Assembly (NCBI GenBank): GCA_038049695.1
Contig: CP142456.1
Coordinates: forward strand, 45,240,001 to 45,304,000
From: Cinnamomum chago
Taxonomy: Eukaryota > Streptophyta > Magnoliopsida > Laurales > Lauraceae
Length of the DNA: 64,000 nt
Reading direction: 5' to 3'
Shown: positions 44,026-56,533 of the stretch, in pieces
Position numbering within the stretch: the first letter of the stretch is position 1
Layout of the letters: each line of letters opens with the position of its first letter
The notes under the pieces: model-generated
What the model was told of the DNA's origin: nothing
The model's input: the letters and a program-made list of their open reading frames with translations, nothing else
Databases searched by the model: none
Position numbers and translations under genes: made by a program

Positions 44026-46937
44026 CGGACCAGTTCAGCTCCTCTCTATCTCTTCCTTCTACAACCTCTTTTTAACCCCTTTATATACACCACAAGAGGG
44101 GCTCAAAACTTCATCCAAATCAACATAATTTTTCCAACAACATCCATTCTAACCTCCTTTAACAATATCATACTCAAATACAATAAATAGAGGGAAGGAA
44201 ACCACTACACACAAGAGTACATTTGAGATAAAACAAGGGAAAGTTAAATGCTATGAACCAATACATCTCTATGACAATAAATGCACTATCAAGGCTCTTC
44301 ATGAGCATTCATTTCAAGTCACAGTAATAAATAAGCATGTATGGAAAAACAATAAAATCAACCACATTTCTATAAAACCATATGAATAAACTTTGACCAA
44401 ATAAAATGCATACCTTTCCAAGAGATTTAACAAGAGGGAAAGACCCATTAATATGCATTTTCGAAATCAATAAAAATGTGGCAAGAAGCATATGTGAAAC
44501 GTGTATCAAATTATCAAGAACAAGTAACAAAATTTAGGATTTTCTCATAAAACTTGATGACATTCAAACCATCCATTCATCCACTTGCCTTGGGTTCCAA
44601 TTAGCTAATCAAGCTCTCCAAACATTCTCAAGCAACCATACAAGCATAGCCAAAAACCCCCAAAAACAAACCCATTTAGAATCCTAAAATGGCAATTCAA
44701 GAAAGACAAGGAAAGGGCTCAAACCAAACTAGGAAATAGAACTTAAGGGAAAGCCATAGCTCAACAATAGAAGATGGAAAGAAGTCCTTACCTCTAGGGC
44801 CATTAATCAACAAGAAGAAGCTTGAAATAGGGGCTGCCCACCTTGGTTTTTCACAAAAATAGCATCCATGGGAAGCTAGAGAGATGGGGAAGAAGATGGT
44901 ATGGTTGGGTTTCCAAATGGCAAGGGTTTCCTCCATGAATGGGGAGGAGAAAACAAGAAGAAAAGGGAGGGGAGGCTCAGTTACAGAGCTCCCCCTTTGG
45001 GCTGTAACAAATGAGGGAGAAGAGGGGAGAGTTATCTTTTTATAATGGGTGGGAGTGGGCCCCACCACACTTAAAACTTGCCAAGGGTAAAACATCAATT
45101 TCTGGGCCTCGGATGCGATCGACGAAGAAGAGGAAAATGTTTCTCATAAAGTCTAGTTTTCAAAAAGTATAATTTTGGCATGGTTCTGTGTCACGCCCCC
45201 AAACCGGAACCGCGGGGGCGCGAATGGGATTAAGGATAATTATATTTTTCTTTCTCCCAAGATCCGCGTGTGTGAAGACAACACATTTCAATACACTCTG
45301 AATATTTTTGCAGAAGCTTTCGGGGCGTTGCGACCCAGAGTCCGTGGTCATCGGATTCTGTGTCGTACTCAGCCTCTAGCATATAGCTATTATATCAAGA
45401 ACCATATCAGACTGGATTAAACCATCACAACTGTCGCGACCTCGGACCGGGCCCCCACGTGACTGATCCGGGATCGGGACATTTATTGATGATGATGAGA
45501 ACCTTACATCTGTTTAAATGAAAACATACATTTATTTAATTTCCCACAGGTGTCCGCGGTGAGGATATCACAACCATCAATGAATATGTCTTTTTAAGTG
45601 CGGAAGCGCGTAGCAAATCAAATAGTCAAACTATCCTTAGTCACGAAGATAACATCAAGTATCAAATACTGTATCAGAATGAGCAATGATCATAAGCATG
45701 CTACCTAAAAGTAAGTTAAAGTTTATACAAATATCATTTAATTACATTTCCCCAAAAATAGAGGCCAACAAGGCCAATATAGACAAAACACCAATCCAAA
45801 GAATGGTTAAACAGTTTCCCAAAATATTAAGTCTCTCATAGCAACCAAACGTCTAAATGACGTCATCAGCACACCACTCAACTAACTATTGCGGTTCTCC
45901 GACCGCCTCCTCATGCTCCTCCTCGGGATAACCAACAATGGGACCTGAGTACCAAAGAGTAGGTCAAACACGACGGTTTGGCAAATGGATAAAACACAAT
46001 GACAATATGAAAATACATGAATTTACCTCCGAAACATTTGAACCTGTTTAAATGACAATTTCTCTAAACAAGATAAAACATGTATTCAAATATGAGTATG
46101 CATCATAAAACATGTAAAGGTAACCAAGGGAACAGGAAACAATCAAGATGGCAACCACACGAAGCTAAGTCCTCTATCACCAAAGTGATAGAGCAATAAC
46201 TAGACACTGATCTCAGTCACTCGAGGTGAGGAGAAACAGTGGATCTTATAAATACATATACATATACTATACTATACATGACTACGGTAGCGAGTCGGGC
46301 ATCGGGGACCAAAGTAGCAATCTGTGGCATCGGGACAAGACCACGGTAATAACCGGGTAGCGGGATCCAAACTGCAGCTGGCGGGACAAGAGGGGGATCT
46401 CCAAGTCGGTGGATCAGACCAACAGGGTTATCCAAGCTTAGTGATGCCGACTCATAGGTCAAATACAATCGAGACATATGCAATTAAATCAAGTACAATA
46501 AATAACCGAGCAAGACGGGGGTGCTCAAGGGTACATTATCATTTCACGTGGTGCAATGCACTTCAAGACAAGTAACTATGTCAAGTGTACATCAATGCTT
46601 TCAGGAAAACAAGACATGTAGTATAAATCTCGGGATCGATAAAGTATAGTAAACAATTGACATTTCGGGTGAAGTATCTATTTGAAGTGAATAGGGACTC
46701 TGTATGTCAGTCTACTAACAATTTGGTACTCTTTGAGTTTGGGGACATTCCGGACTCCTTATACACTCCGGATTTTCAAAACCTCAAATGACACCCTCGT
46801 GATATGGTTTCTTTCACGAATAGCCTCATACATTGCTTAACAAATCTCCTTGACATAGAGGGGTTCCCAAAGAATAGTCCTAATACGTTGAAATAGTTAA
46901 ACATTGTCCCAAAGATAGCCCTGCCCAACAGGGCCCA

Positions 46938-47213
46938 TCGCTCGAGCGAACTGGAGAGTTCGCTCGAGCGAGTGGCTCTTTGGAATGGTTGTCTGGGTGG
47001 GTTCGCTCGAGCGAAGTGGAGGTCGCTTGAGCGAACTCATTGGGTCGAGCGAATTTTTAAGTGCGTTCGAACGAACAACTCTCTGGGACAGGTTCTGGGA
47101 TGTCCGCTCGAGCGACCAAGGTGTCCGCTCGAGCGGCCAAGCTACTGGACTGCTCCGAACCCTTTTCTAGACAGGTCGCTCGAGCGAAGTGTCATGTTCG
47201 CTCGAGCGAACTG
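46938..47213. repeat. Palindrome array, CTCGAG core (LTR D3)
   Basis: Seven exact GCTCGAGCG copies with three degenerate ones, including the unit CCGCTCGAGCG.CCAAG duplicated in tandem near 47103-47130 (D1 has it once). 1,350-1,625 bases from the LTR 5' end. Confidence 0.85.
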
Positions 47214-48055
47214 TCCAGGAACTGATTTCGGACCAATTCAGCTCCTCTTAATCTCTTCCTTCTACAACTTCCTTTTTGCCCCTTGTTATACATCAAATGA
47301 GGAGTCTAATACTTCATTCAAACTTCATCAAATCCTTCATCACTTCCATCCCATTCTCCTCCATCAGTGTCACACTTAATATCAAGAAGGGAAGAAAGAA
47401 AGAAACCATCTCACATAAGATACATTTGGAACAAAACAAGGAGAAATTAAATGCTATGAACCAACACTTTCCTATGACCATAAATGCACTAACAAGGCTC
47501 TTCATGAGCATTTATTTCAAAGCAAGACAATAAATAGGCATGAGTGAAAATTTATGAAACCAACCACATTTCTCATAAGATATTGAAAACTCTTAAAAGA
47601 TCATATTATCCACTTGCCTTAGGTCTCTACTCAAGCAAATCAAGCTCTAACAAGTCCTTCAAATCAAAGGTCCAAGCTACAAGGAAAATCCCAAAATAAA
47701 ACCCTAAAGAGTCAAAACATAGAATAGGAGGAAAGAAGCTTCAATAACAAGGAGGGAGATTCCCTTAAGCTAGGAGAATACCAATCTAGAAGAAGAGAAG
47801 GGTCACTTACTTGCAAGGTCCTCCAATGGACAAGGTGAGCTCAAAGGAAGTCTTGGAATGGAGGTTTTCCCCACAAAAGCTATTGGAAGAAAGCTCTCAA
47901 GGAGGTGAAGAAGGTGATGGCCTCAAATCTCTTATTGGTGCAAGCTTGGGAGTGGATTGAGGATGGAGAAGCAAGAAGAAGAAGAAGAAGAAGAAAGCGA
48001 AAACCCTAGCTTAGGCTTGTGTTGGAAAAAGGGCAATGGAAGGGAAAGGGTCCCC

Positions 48056-48062
48056 TTATAAA
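48056..48062 (-). promoter_or_regulatory. TATA box of LTR D3
   Basis: Minus strand TTTATAA in CTTGTTTATAAGGGGACCC, 502 bases into the LTR. LTR D4 has TTATATAAG at 57844-57853, 503 bases into its LTR. The equal spacing in two diverged LTRs supports a core promoter, and puts the palindrome arrays 0.85-1.3 kb downstream of the transcription start. Confidence 0.5.
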
Positions 48063-48999
48063 CAAGTGGGGAGTGGGCTCCACTACTAACCATCTAATTG
48101 GCTGAAATCATGGCTTTCGGGGCTTCTAATGAATTCGACGAAGAAGAGAAAAGTGATCGTCGAAATATCTAGTTTCCAAAAAGTATATGTTTCACTGGTT
48201 TCGGGAATATCAAGTTTTGGGTACAGATTTTGTGCACAATGACCGTTTTGCCCTCAAGGCTATGAAATCGGGTTTCGGGATCTCGAACGGGGACGAGATC
48301 AACATAAAAGTTGTAGGGATTAACAATACGAATAAGACGGGATTAAAACCATGAATGAAAAATCTCTGATAAATCCCTAAACGCATGCAAGGTCATAAAA
48401 AGGAACCCCCAAAGGGCCCTACTAACACAAAGCACTCAAAATTCCCCAAAACTATTTCAAAAGCTATTCCAAACCCAACTTAGCCAAAATCACTAATCAA
48501 GCTTAGAACTAACACGCAACTTAATTAACACTAATCGAGTTCTCTCGGGTCGGGGTCTTACAACAACAAAGTACAGAGATGACAGTAACAGGATATTACA
48601 TTCCCATATATGTTCAAGTTACAATTATCAATGTACATTAATTAAGAATCCCAAGAAAAGGCTAAAAAAGGAAAAAAAAACAAACTAATAACCACTATCC
48701 AAATGTGACGCAACTCCGATGTCACGCTCAATGTCTACATGACATAGCCGACAAAACAACCTGCAAAACATGGCTCCACAACCAACAAAGGCACTCATCT
48801 CGGGACGAAGAAGTCTGGACCTGAGTACCAAAAGTAGTGGGTCAGACACGACGGTCTGGCAGGTGGGTGAAAAGATAATAAATATACTGAAGAATAAAAC
48901 ATATGATAAATCATGTTATTTTGACCAAATGCTGCATATAATTAAGCGGGTGCAAAATCGTGGATCTCGGACAAAACATGTATTCGTTTCAAGCATGGG

Positions 49000-49365
49000 T
49001 AAAACATGAAGATCTAATAAAACATATGTTCATTTACATCATTTATAAAAGCATAGATATTTGACAATCGGGTGTTCGTCTAAAACATGTATAAATATAG
49101 TGGTCTGGCAAAACAAACGTTCATTTGAGACTTTGGTAAAAGCATAAGTATTCAACAAACCGGGTATTCATTTAAAACATGTGTAACCAAAGGAATCTGA
49201 CAAAACTAATGTTCATTTATACATATTTCAAAGCATGGATATTTAACAAATCGGGTATTCATTTAAAACAGGTATAAACATAGGGATCTGGCAAAACAAG
49301 TGCCATTTAAGACATATTTCAAAGCATGGATATTTAACCAATCGGGCATTCATTTAAAACATGCG
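49000..49365. repeat. About 92-bp minisatellite in LTR D2, three to four units
   Basis: Same unit as in D1; the GGCAAAACAAaCGTTCATTTg marker recurs near 49107, 49199 and 49287. Confidence 0.8.
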
Positions 49366-49607
49366 CGTGTACAAGGAACGGAAAACAATATAACAATAAC
49401 TTTCATAAAAGAAATGAATCATTTATCGGAAAACAAATAAGCAATATAAAACATGTCAGGTATCCAAGGAATCGGGAACTAACAAGATGGCAACCACAGA
49501 AAGCTAAGTCCTCTGTCACCAAGGTGACAAGAGTATAACGGGACGTTGGTCTCAGTCACACAAGGTGAGGAGAATCAACGCAAAGCATATATACAATATA
49601 AATATAT

Positions 49608-49701
49608 GGGACGGGACCACGGTAGCGAACCGGGTATCGGGACGGGACCACGGTAGCGAACCGGGTATCGGGACGGGACCACGGTAATAAACCGGGCATC
49701 G
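49608..49701. repeat. 31-bp triple tandem repeat (GGGACCACGGTAGCGAACCGGG)
   Basis: Two exact 31-bp units (49608-49638 and 49639-49669) and a third with small changes (to 49701). Other D LTRs have one or two diverged units at the same place (43085-43170, 46285-46370, 53515-53580, 55930-56030, and 29690-29775 in D6). Confidence 0.85.
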
Positions 49702-50504
49702 GGATCCAAACTGCAGCTGGCGGGGCGGGAGGAGGATCTCCAAGTCAGTGGATCAGACCGACAAGGTTATCCAAGCTTAGTGGTGCCGACTCATAGGTCA
49801 AATAACAAATCGAGACATATGCAAGTAAATCAAGTACAATAAATAAATGGCAAGGCGGGGGTGCTCAAAGGCACACTATCGTTTCATGTCGGGCAATACA
49901 GTTCGGGACAAGTAGCTGTTACTAGTGTAACTTCAATGTTTTCGGGAAAACAAGTCATGTAATGTAAATCTCAGAAATAAGGGAATACAATGAACTATTA
50001 CAATTTCGGGTAAAAATATCGGTTTCAAGATCTATTTAAGTGAATAGGGGTCCCGTATGTCGATTATAATAACCACTTGGTACTCCTTGAGTTTGAAGAC
50101 ATTCCGGGCTCCTTATGCACTTTACGATTTTCAAAACTTAAAATGAGCTTATGGATAGTACTAGATGCTACGATAGAAAAATCAAGACTATAAACAGTCC
50201 ATCCTAGGCATAATGTTAATCCTGAAGCGTCGTACAATCTACTCAGTCACTGAAAGGGATAGGATTTGCGATAACCAAGGAAATAGACTTCGCGTATAGA
50301 TATAAGAAGGATATCGCGTTGTCCCATACCATTCGAGATTGAAATGGATGGATTGGACTCCGATGCAACCGAACCAACCATGAGGACGTTGGCTCAAGAC
50401 ATCCTCACATATAGTCCAATGAGTCCAAAAGGGGTAGCCAAGGTCCCACCTAAGTCCATCTTAAACAGGTTGAAAATTCATTCCAGCAGGAATTTTCCCA
50501 GTTG

Positions 50505-50640
50505 TCCCGGTCGACTTGGCCTCTGTGTGCCCGGTCGATCGGCCATGGGCCCGATCGACCGGGAGTTGTAACTTAAAATGGTCACAGTATTTTTGGTTAG
50601 TGTGTCCCAGGTCGACCGGGCACACTGCGGAACAGAACCC
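50505..50640. repeat. Palindrome array with hybrid GTCGAC/ATCGAT cores (LTR D2)
   Basis: Four units: CCCGGTCGACTTGG, CCCGGTCGATCGGCC, CCCGATCGACCGGG and CAGGTCGACCGGGC. The second and third are half of one core type and half of the other; they are also reverse complements of each other over CCGGTCGATCGG. 1,554-1,690 bases from the LTR 5' end. Confidence 0.85.
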
Positions 50641-52199
50641 ATGTTCTGTTCTGCAGTGGCCTGGTCCTCCTTTTTTTCCCTCCTTCTCCAAGACATTCCT
50701 CTTGCAATAAAAAGGCCTCCTTGCCTCCCAATAACAACCATCAAATTTCTTCAACAATCACTTAAGACCCTCATCAAAACTCCAATGAACATTAAATCTA
50801 AACATCTCCTTCTTCACATTTGACACCAAACAAGGAGAAGAGTCCCAACATATACAAAGGATCATTTGAGCCAAAAATCTAGAGAAAAATAAAGACTATT
50901 GATCACATTTCCATAAAAATAGATTAGTTAGCAAAACTCTTTAAATGAGCATTTATGTCAAATCAATGCAAGCTAATAAACATAGTTATGAATGGCAAAA
51001 CCAACCCCATTCCTTATAAAACCATATGAACAAACTTTGACCAAATGAAATGCATACATTCCCAAGAGATTTAACAAGAGAGCAAGACCCATTAATATGC
51101 ATTTTCGAAATCAATAGAAATGTGGCAAGAAGCATATGTGAAAACATATATCAAATTATCAAGAACAAGTAATAAAATTTAGGATTTTCTCATAAAACTT
51201 GATGACATTCAAACCATCCATTCATCCACTTGCCTTAGGTCCAAACTAGCCAAACCAAGCCTCTAATCACACTCTCAAGCTCAAGATCAACAATCTCTAC
51301 AAAAACCCCCAAAACAAACCCTAAAATGGGTTAAACAATGAAAGACAAGGAATGAGCTCAAACCAAACTAGGAAATAGAACCTAAGGGAAAGCCATTGCA
51401 CATCAAAGGAAAATGGGAAGGGGTCTTTACCTTTAGGGTCATCAATCAACAAGAAGAAGCTTGAAATAGGGGCTGCCCACCTTTGTTTTGCACAAAAATA
51501 ACATCAATGGAAAACTAGAGAGATGGGGAAGAAGATGGCATGGTGGGGTTTCCAAATGGCAAGGTTTCCTCCATGAATGGGGAGGAGAAAACAAGAAGAA
51601 ATGGAAGGGGAAGCTCAGTTGCAGAGCTCCCCTTTTGGCTGCAACGAATGAGTGAGGGGAGAGGGGAGAGTCATCTATTAAAATGGGTGGGTGTGGGCCC
51701 CACTACACTCAAAACTTGCCAAGGGTAAAACATCTATTTGTGGGCATTGATCGACGAAGAAGAGAAAAATGCTTCTCATAAAATCTAGTTTTCAAAAAGT
51801 ATAATTTTGGCATGGTTCTGAGATCTCGAAATTTGGGTCCAGATTCAATGTGAAAAGACCGATTTTGCCCCCTCAGCGCTGGAAAACTGATTTTTCGGAG
51901 CTTCGAATGGGTACGGAGTGAACACGAAAGTTGTAGAGATTTACAAAATAAGTCAAATGAGACTAAAACAAGAATTATCGGAAGTTTCGAATAATCTCCC
52001 AATCACGCGCAAAGTCACTAAAAGAACCCCCAAAGGGTCCCACTAATCACAAAGGCACTCAAAACTCCCCAAAACTAGTGAAAAAAACCATTCTAACTCA
52101 CAAACTCAACCCAACAAACACTAATCCCACTAAAATAAACTAATCCACAATTAAAACAATACTAATCCAGGAAATTAGGGGTCGGGTTCTCACATTTTG

Positions 52200-52568
52200 G
52201 GATCTCGAAATTTGGGTCCAGATTTGGTGTGAAAAGACTGTTTTGCCCCTAACATTAGGAAAGTAGGGTTTCGGGGTCTCGAACGGGAATGAAATCAACA
52301 TGAAAGTTGTAGAGATTAACAAAATAAGGTCAAACGAGACCAAAACAAGAATTATCGGAAATTCAAATTATCTCCCAATCACGCGCAAGGTCACTAAAAG
52401 AACCCCCAAATGGTCCCACTAATCACAAAGGCACTCAAAACTCCCCAAAACTAGTGAAAAACCGTTCGAGCTCACAAACTCAACCCAACAAACACTAATC
52501 CCACTAAAAGAAACTAATCCACAAATAAAACAACACTAATCCAGGAAATTAGGGGTTGGGTTCTCACA
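52200..52568 (-). repeat. Solo LTR D1, right part
   Basis: Resumes D1 after D2, ending GGTTCTCACA at 52568, followed by ACCAT (52569-52573), the partner of ACCAT at 41608-41612. The next base begins LTR D4, so D1 landed exactly at the D4 boundary. Confidence 0.9.
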
Positions 52569-52687
52569 ACCATTGTTGCGACCCTGGACCAGGCCCGAAG
52601 GACTAATCCGGGATCGGGACACTAATGATGATAGTGTGGTGAGTAAATGGTTAATGATGTACCACATCGGTTTAATGCCATACATTC

Positions 52688-55182
52688 TGTCGCGACCCCG
52701 GACCGGGAATCCCAATCCGGGATCGGGACATTAGTGTGTAATGATTAATCAAGATGATTACCTACATCCTCCATATACAATTTATTTAATTTCCCACAGG
52801 TGTCCGCGGTGAGGATATCACAACCTTGCATGAATGTTTCTTTTTAATGCGGAAGCGTGTAGCAAATCAAATAGTTAGACTATATCTAGTCATGCAAGCA
52901 TTAACATCAATATCAAACTGTATCAGAAAGAGCAATGATCTATAGCATGTTTCCCAAAGGTTGTTAAAGTTAGACAAAATATCATTTAGTTACATTCCCC
53001 AAAATTAGAGGCCAACAAAGGCCAATATTACAAAATAATAACCCAAAGAATAGTTAACAAGTTCTCCCCAAAATGTTACGCCTCTTGGCAACCCGATGTC
53101 TACATGACATCGTCAGCACGCCACTCAACTAGAGGCTGCAGCTCACCTACCGCCTCCTCCGGCTCCTCCTCAAGGAAACCGGCAACGGGACCTGAGTACC
53201 AAAGCAAAGGATCGGACACGACGGTCTGGCAAGAGAATGACAAGATACAACAACAATAATATAGAGGAAATCTCTTGAAAAGCATATAAATCTGTTTAAG
53301 CAAGAACTCTCATAAAGCAGGTAAATCATTTGCTATAAAACAATTAAACAAGATAAAACATATGAGGTAACCAAGGAAATCGGGAATAACAAGGTGGCAA
53401 TCACATAAAGCTAAGTCCTCTGTCACTAAAGTGACAACAGTATCACGGGACGTTGATCTCAGTCACACAAGGTGAGGAGAAACAACGTATACATATATAC
53501 AATATAATTATACGGGAACGGGACCACGGTAGCGAACCGGGTATCGGGACGGGACCACGGTAATAACCGGGTATCGGGATCCAAACTGCAGCTGGCGGGA
53601 CGGGAGAGGGATATCCAAGTCAGTGGATCAGACTGACGAGGTATCCAAGCTTAGTGATGCCGACTCATAGGATAAAACCAATCAAGACATATACAAGTAA
53701 ATCAAGTACAGTAAATAAACGGGGAAAACGAGGGTGCTCAAGGCACACTGTCATTTCATGTCGGGCAATACATATCTGGACAAGTCAATGCTATTATCAT
53801 GCTTTCGGGAATTTTCTGAAGCGGATCCGATCGATCGGCCGAAATTTCTACACAGGGCCCGATCGATCGGCCCAAAAACCCTTACAGTTACTGACAGTCC
53901 GATCGATCGGTCTGCACGTCCGATCGATCGGTCTGCACGTCCGATCGATCGGACCTGGGCGCAGTGCAGGTCCGGGACTTGGATTTTTCTCCTTTTTGTT
54001 CCTTTCTTTCCAACACCTCAACCACCACATAGAACTATGATCAAGATGACTTAATTACATGCTTCCAAGACATTCAATGAGGCTATCAAGAGGTATAAAT
54101 ACCATTTATTGCAATCATGGAAAATCAATAAATGAAATCAATGAGAGCATAAAAATCCATCAATGCTACACTAAATCATTTGAAACTTAAAAAAAAAACC
54201 TCCAAACATTCACTTGCCTCAAGTCTTCAATTAATGATATTAAGCTCTATCAAGTCCTCCAAGAAATGGTCCAAGCTACAATGCAAAATCCCCAAAAACA
54301 ACCCTAAAATGGGTTACACAAAGAATGAAAATGAAAGAGCTTTCAATAATGCAAATGTAGCTTCCCTAAGGCTAGATGAACACTAATCTAGGAGATGGGA
54401 AGAATCACTTACTTGGAAAGTCCTCTAATGGCAAGAGTAAGCTTAATGGAAGTCTTGTGATGGAGGGTTCTCTTCACAAATGGTAGCAATGGAATGCTTG
54501 CAAGATGAGGAAGAAGAAGATGATCTCCACTTTGAGTTTGGTGCAAGATTTGTGGGGATTTGAGATGGAGAAGCAAGAAGAAGAAGAGAAAACCAAGGGA
54601 AACCCTAGACTCTTCTCTTGTGCTGGAAAATGATAAATGAAGTGAATGGCTAATGGCTTCTCTTGTTAGCTAAAGAGTTGGGTTGGATTGGGTCCCACAA
54701 CTAATGAAACTAAATGGGCTGATATCATCTCTCTCGGGTCCTCGGATGAATTCGACGAAGAAGGAAGAATTGTTCGTTGAAATATCTAATTTCCAAAAAG
54801 TCTATGTTTCGCGGTTTTCGAGAATATCGAGTTTTGGGTACAGATTTGGTGTGCAATGACTGTTTTGCCCTCCGGGCTATGAAAATCGGGTCTCGGGGCC
54901 TCGAATGGACACGGGATCAACATGAAAGTTGTAAGAATCCACAAGATGAATGCAACGGGCCAAAAACACAATTCACAACCAATCCGGAAAATCTCGCAAG
55001 AAAACGCAAAGCCGAAAAGGGAAACCCCCAAAGGGCCCCACAAGCTACCAATCACTCTAAAAAGCTCAAAACTAGAAACAAGGTTATTCCAAACCCAACT
55101 AGATCAAAAACACTAATCAAGCTTAGCACTAACACGCAACTTAATTAGCACTAATCGGGTTCACTCGGGTCGGGGTCTTACA
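52688..55182 (-). repeat. Solo LTR D5, 2,495 bp, TSD CATTC
   Basis: CATTC at 52683-52687 and 55183-55187 flanks TGTCGCGACCCC (52688) and GGGGTCTTACA (55182). Minus orientation. The shortest D-type LTR. Contains the GATCGATC array (53828-53955). No coding or primer site. Confidence 0.92.
53828..53955. repeat. Palindrome array, ATCGAT core (LTR D5)
   Basis: Five exact CCGATCGATCGG copies. The last three lie in a 21-bp tandem repeat (GTCCGATCGATCGGTCTGCAC). Position 1,227-1,355 bases from the LTR 5' end. The closest array by core type is in solo LTR E, not in the neighbouring D LTRs. Confidence 0.85.
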
Positions 55183-56533
55183 CATTCCTTTAATTTCCCA
55201 CAGGTGTCTGTGGTGAGGATATCACAACCATATATGAACATTTCTATTAAGTGCGGAAGCTTGTAGCAAATCAAATATTCAATTTATCTCTAATCATAAA
55301 GATCATAACACAAGTATAGTACTGTATCAGAATGAGCAATGATCATTAGCATGTTACCCAAAAGTAAATTAAAGTTTATACAAAGATCATTTAATTACAT
55401 TTTCCAAAAATAGAGGCCAACAAGGCCAATATGAACAAAATACCAATCCCCAAAAGAATGGTTAAAAGTTTTCCCAAAATGTTATCTCTCTCTCTAGCAA
55501 TCCAATGTCTAAATGACATCATCAGCACGCCACTCAACTAACTGTTGCGGTTCTCCGACCGCCTCCTCGTGCTCCTCCTCGAGATAACCAACAACGGGAC
55601 CTGAGTACCAAAGAGTGGGTCAAACACGACGGTTTGGCAAATGGGTAAAATACAAGGACAATATAATGATAAATGAATTTACCTTCAAAAGCATTTAAAC
55701 CTGTTTAAATAACAATTTTTATAAACGAGATAAAACATTTATTCAAGTACAAGTAGGCATTGTAAAACATGTAAGGTAACCAAGGAAACTGGAAACAAGC
55801 AAGATGGCAACCACACGAAGCTAAGTCCTCTATCACTAAAGTGACAGAGCAATAACTAGGCACTAATCTCAGTCACTCAAGGTGAGGAGAAACGATGGAT
55901 CTTATAAATACATATACATATACTATACATGACCACGATAGCGAGCCGGGCATCGGGAACCACAGTAGCAATTTGCAGCATCGGGACAAGACCACAGTAA
56001 TAACCAGGTAGCGGGATCCAAACTGCAGCTGGCGGGACAAGAGGTGGATCTCCAAGTCGGTGGATCAAACTAACAAGGTTATCCAAGCTTAGTGGTGCCG
56101 ACTAATAGGTCAAATAACAAATCGAGACATGTGCAAGTAAATCAAGTACAATTAAACGAACGGGCAGGACGGGGGTGCTCAAGGGCACACTGTCGTTTCA
56201 TGTGGTGCAATGCACTTCAAGACAAGTAACCATTATAAGTGTACTTCAATGCTATCGGGAAAACAAGGCATGTAGTATAAATCTCGGGATAGATAAAGTA
56301 CAATACATAATTGAAATTTCAGGTAAAGTATCGGGTTCAAGATTTATTTGAAGTGAATAGGGATCCCGTATGTCGATCTAATAATAATTTGGTACTCTTT
56401 GAGTTTGGGAACATTCCGGGCTCCTTATACACTTTGAATTTTCAAATCTTCAAATGAAATCTTCGTGATATGGTTTCTTTCTCAAATGGACTCATACATT
56501 TCTTAGTAAGTCTCCTTTGACCGACAAAGCTCA

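Larger units (their letters stand above)
41613..45188 (-). repeat. Solo LTR D1, left part (TSD ACCAT)
   Basis: Starts TGTCACGCCCCCC at 41613, preceded by ACCAT (41608-41612). Interrupted at 45188 by LTR D2 and resuming at 52200. Without insertions D1 is about 3,945 bp. It contains a 92-bp minisatellite (42170-42750), a GACCACGGTAATAACCGGGTAGCGGG block (about 43140), the CTCGAG array (43755-44025), and a minus-strand TATA (CATTATAAAAAG, near 45034-45041) about 510 bases from the LTR 5' end. Confidence 0.9.
45432..48562 (-). repeat. Solo LTR D3, 3,131 bp, TSD ACAAC
   Basis: ACAAC at 45427-45431 and 48563-48567 flanks TGTCGCGACC (45432) and GGGGTCTTACA (48562). Removal restores D2 as in D1 (CACAACAAAGTACAGAG). 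Minus orientation. TATA at 48056-48062 (minus GTTTATAAGGGG) lies 502 bases from the LTR 5' end. Contains the CTCGAG array (46938-47213) and an (AAG)n run (47973-47995). No coding or primer site. Confidence 0.92.
45189..52194 (-). repeat. Solo LTR D2 (own length about 3,870 bp), inserted in D1 and carrying D3
   Basis: Ends TGTCACGCCCCC (45189) and GGTTCTCACA (52194), flanked by TTCTG (45184-45188) and TTTTG (52195-52199), a target duplication with one mismatch. Removing it joins D1 into GGCATGGTTTTGGGATCTCG, as expected from D2's own copy of that region. Minus orientation. It holds D3 at 45432-48562. It has the minisatellite (49000-49365), a 31-bp triple repeat (49608-49701) and a hybrid palindrome array (50505-50640). 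No primer site or coding. Confidence 0.9.

Noticed and set aside
43755..47213. CRISPR-like pattern of short repeats with spacers
   Set aside because: Units are 8-18-base palindromes with irregular spacing inside eukaryotic LTRs, and there are no cas genes. It is not a CRISPR array.
53734..54054. Repetitive frames over the palindrome arrays (Arg-Ser-Ile-Gly or Pro-Ile-Asp-Arg repeats)
   Set aside because: The repeat is explained by the DNA palindrome being read in several frames on both strands; no frame is favoured.
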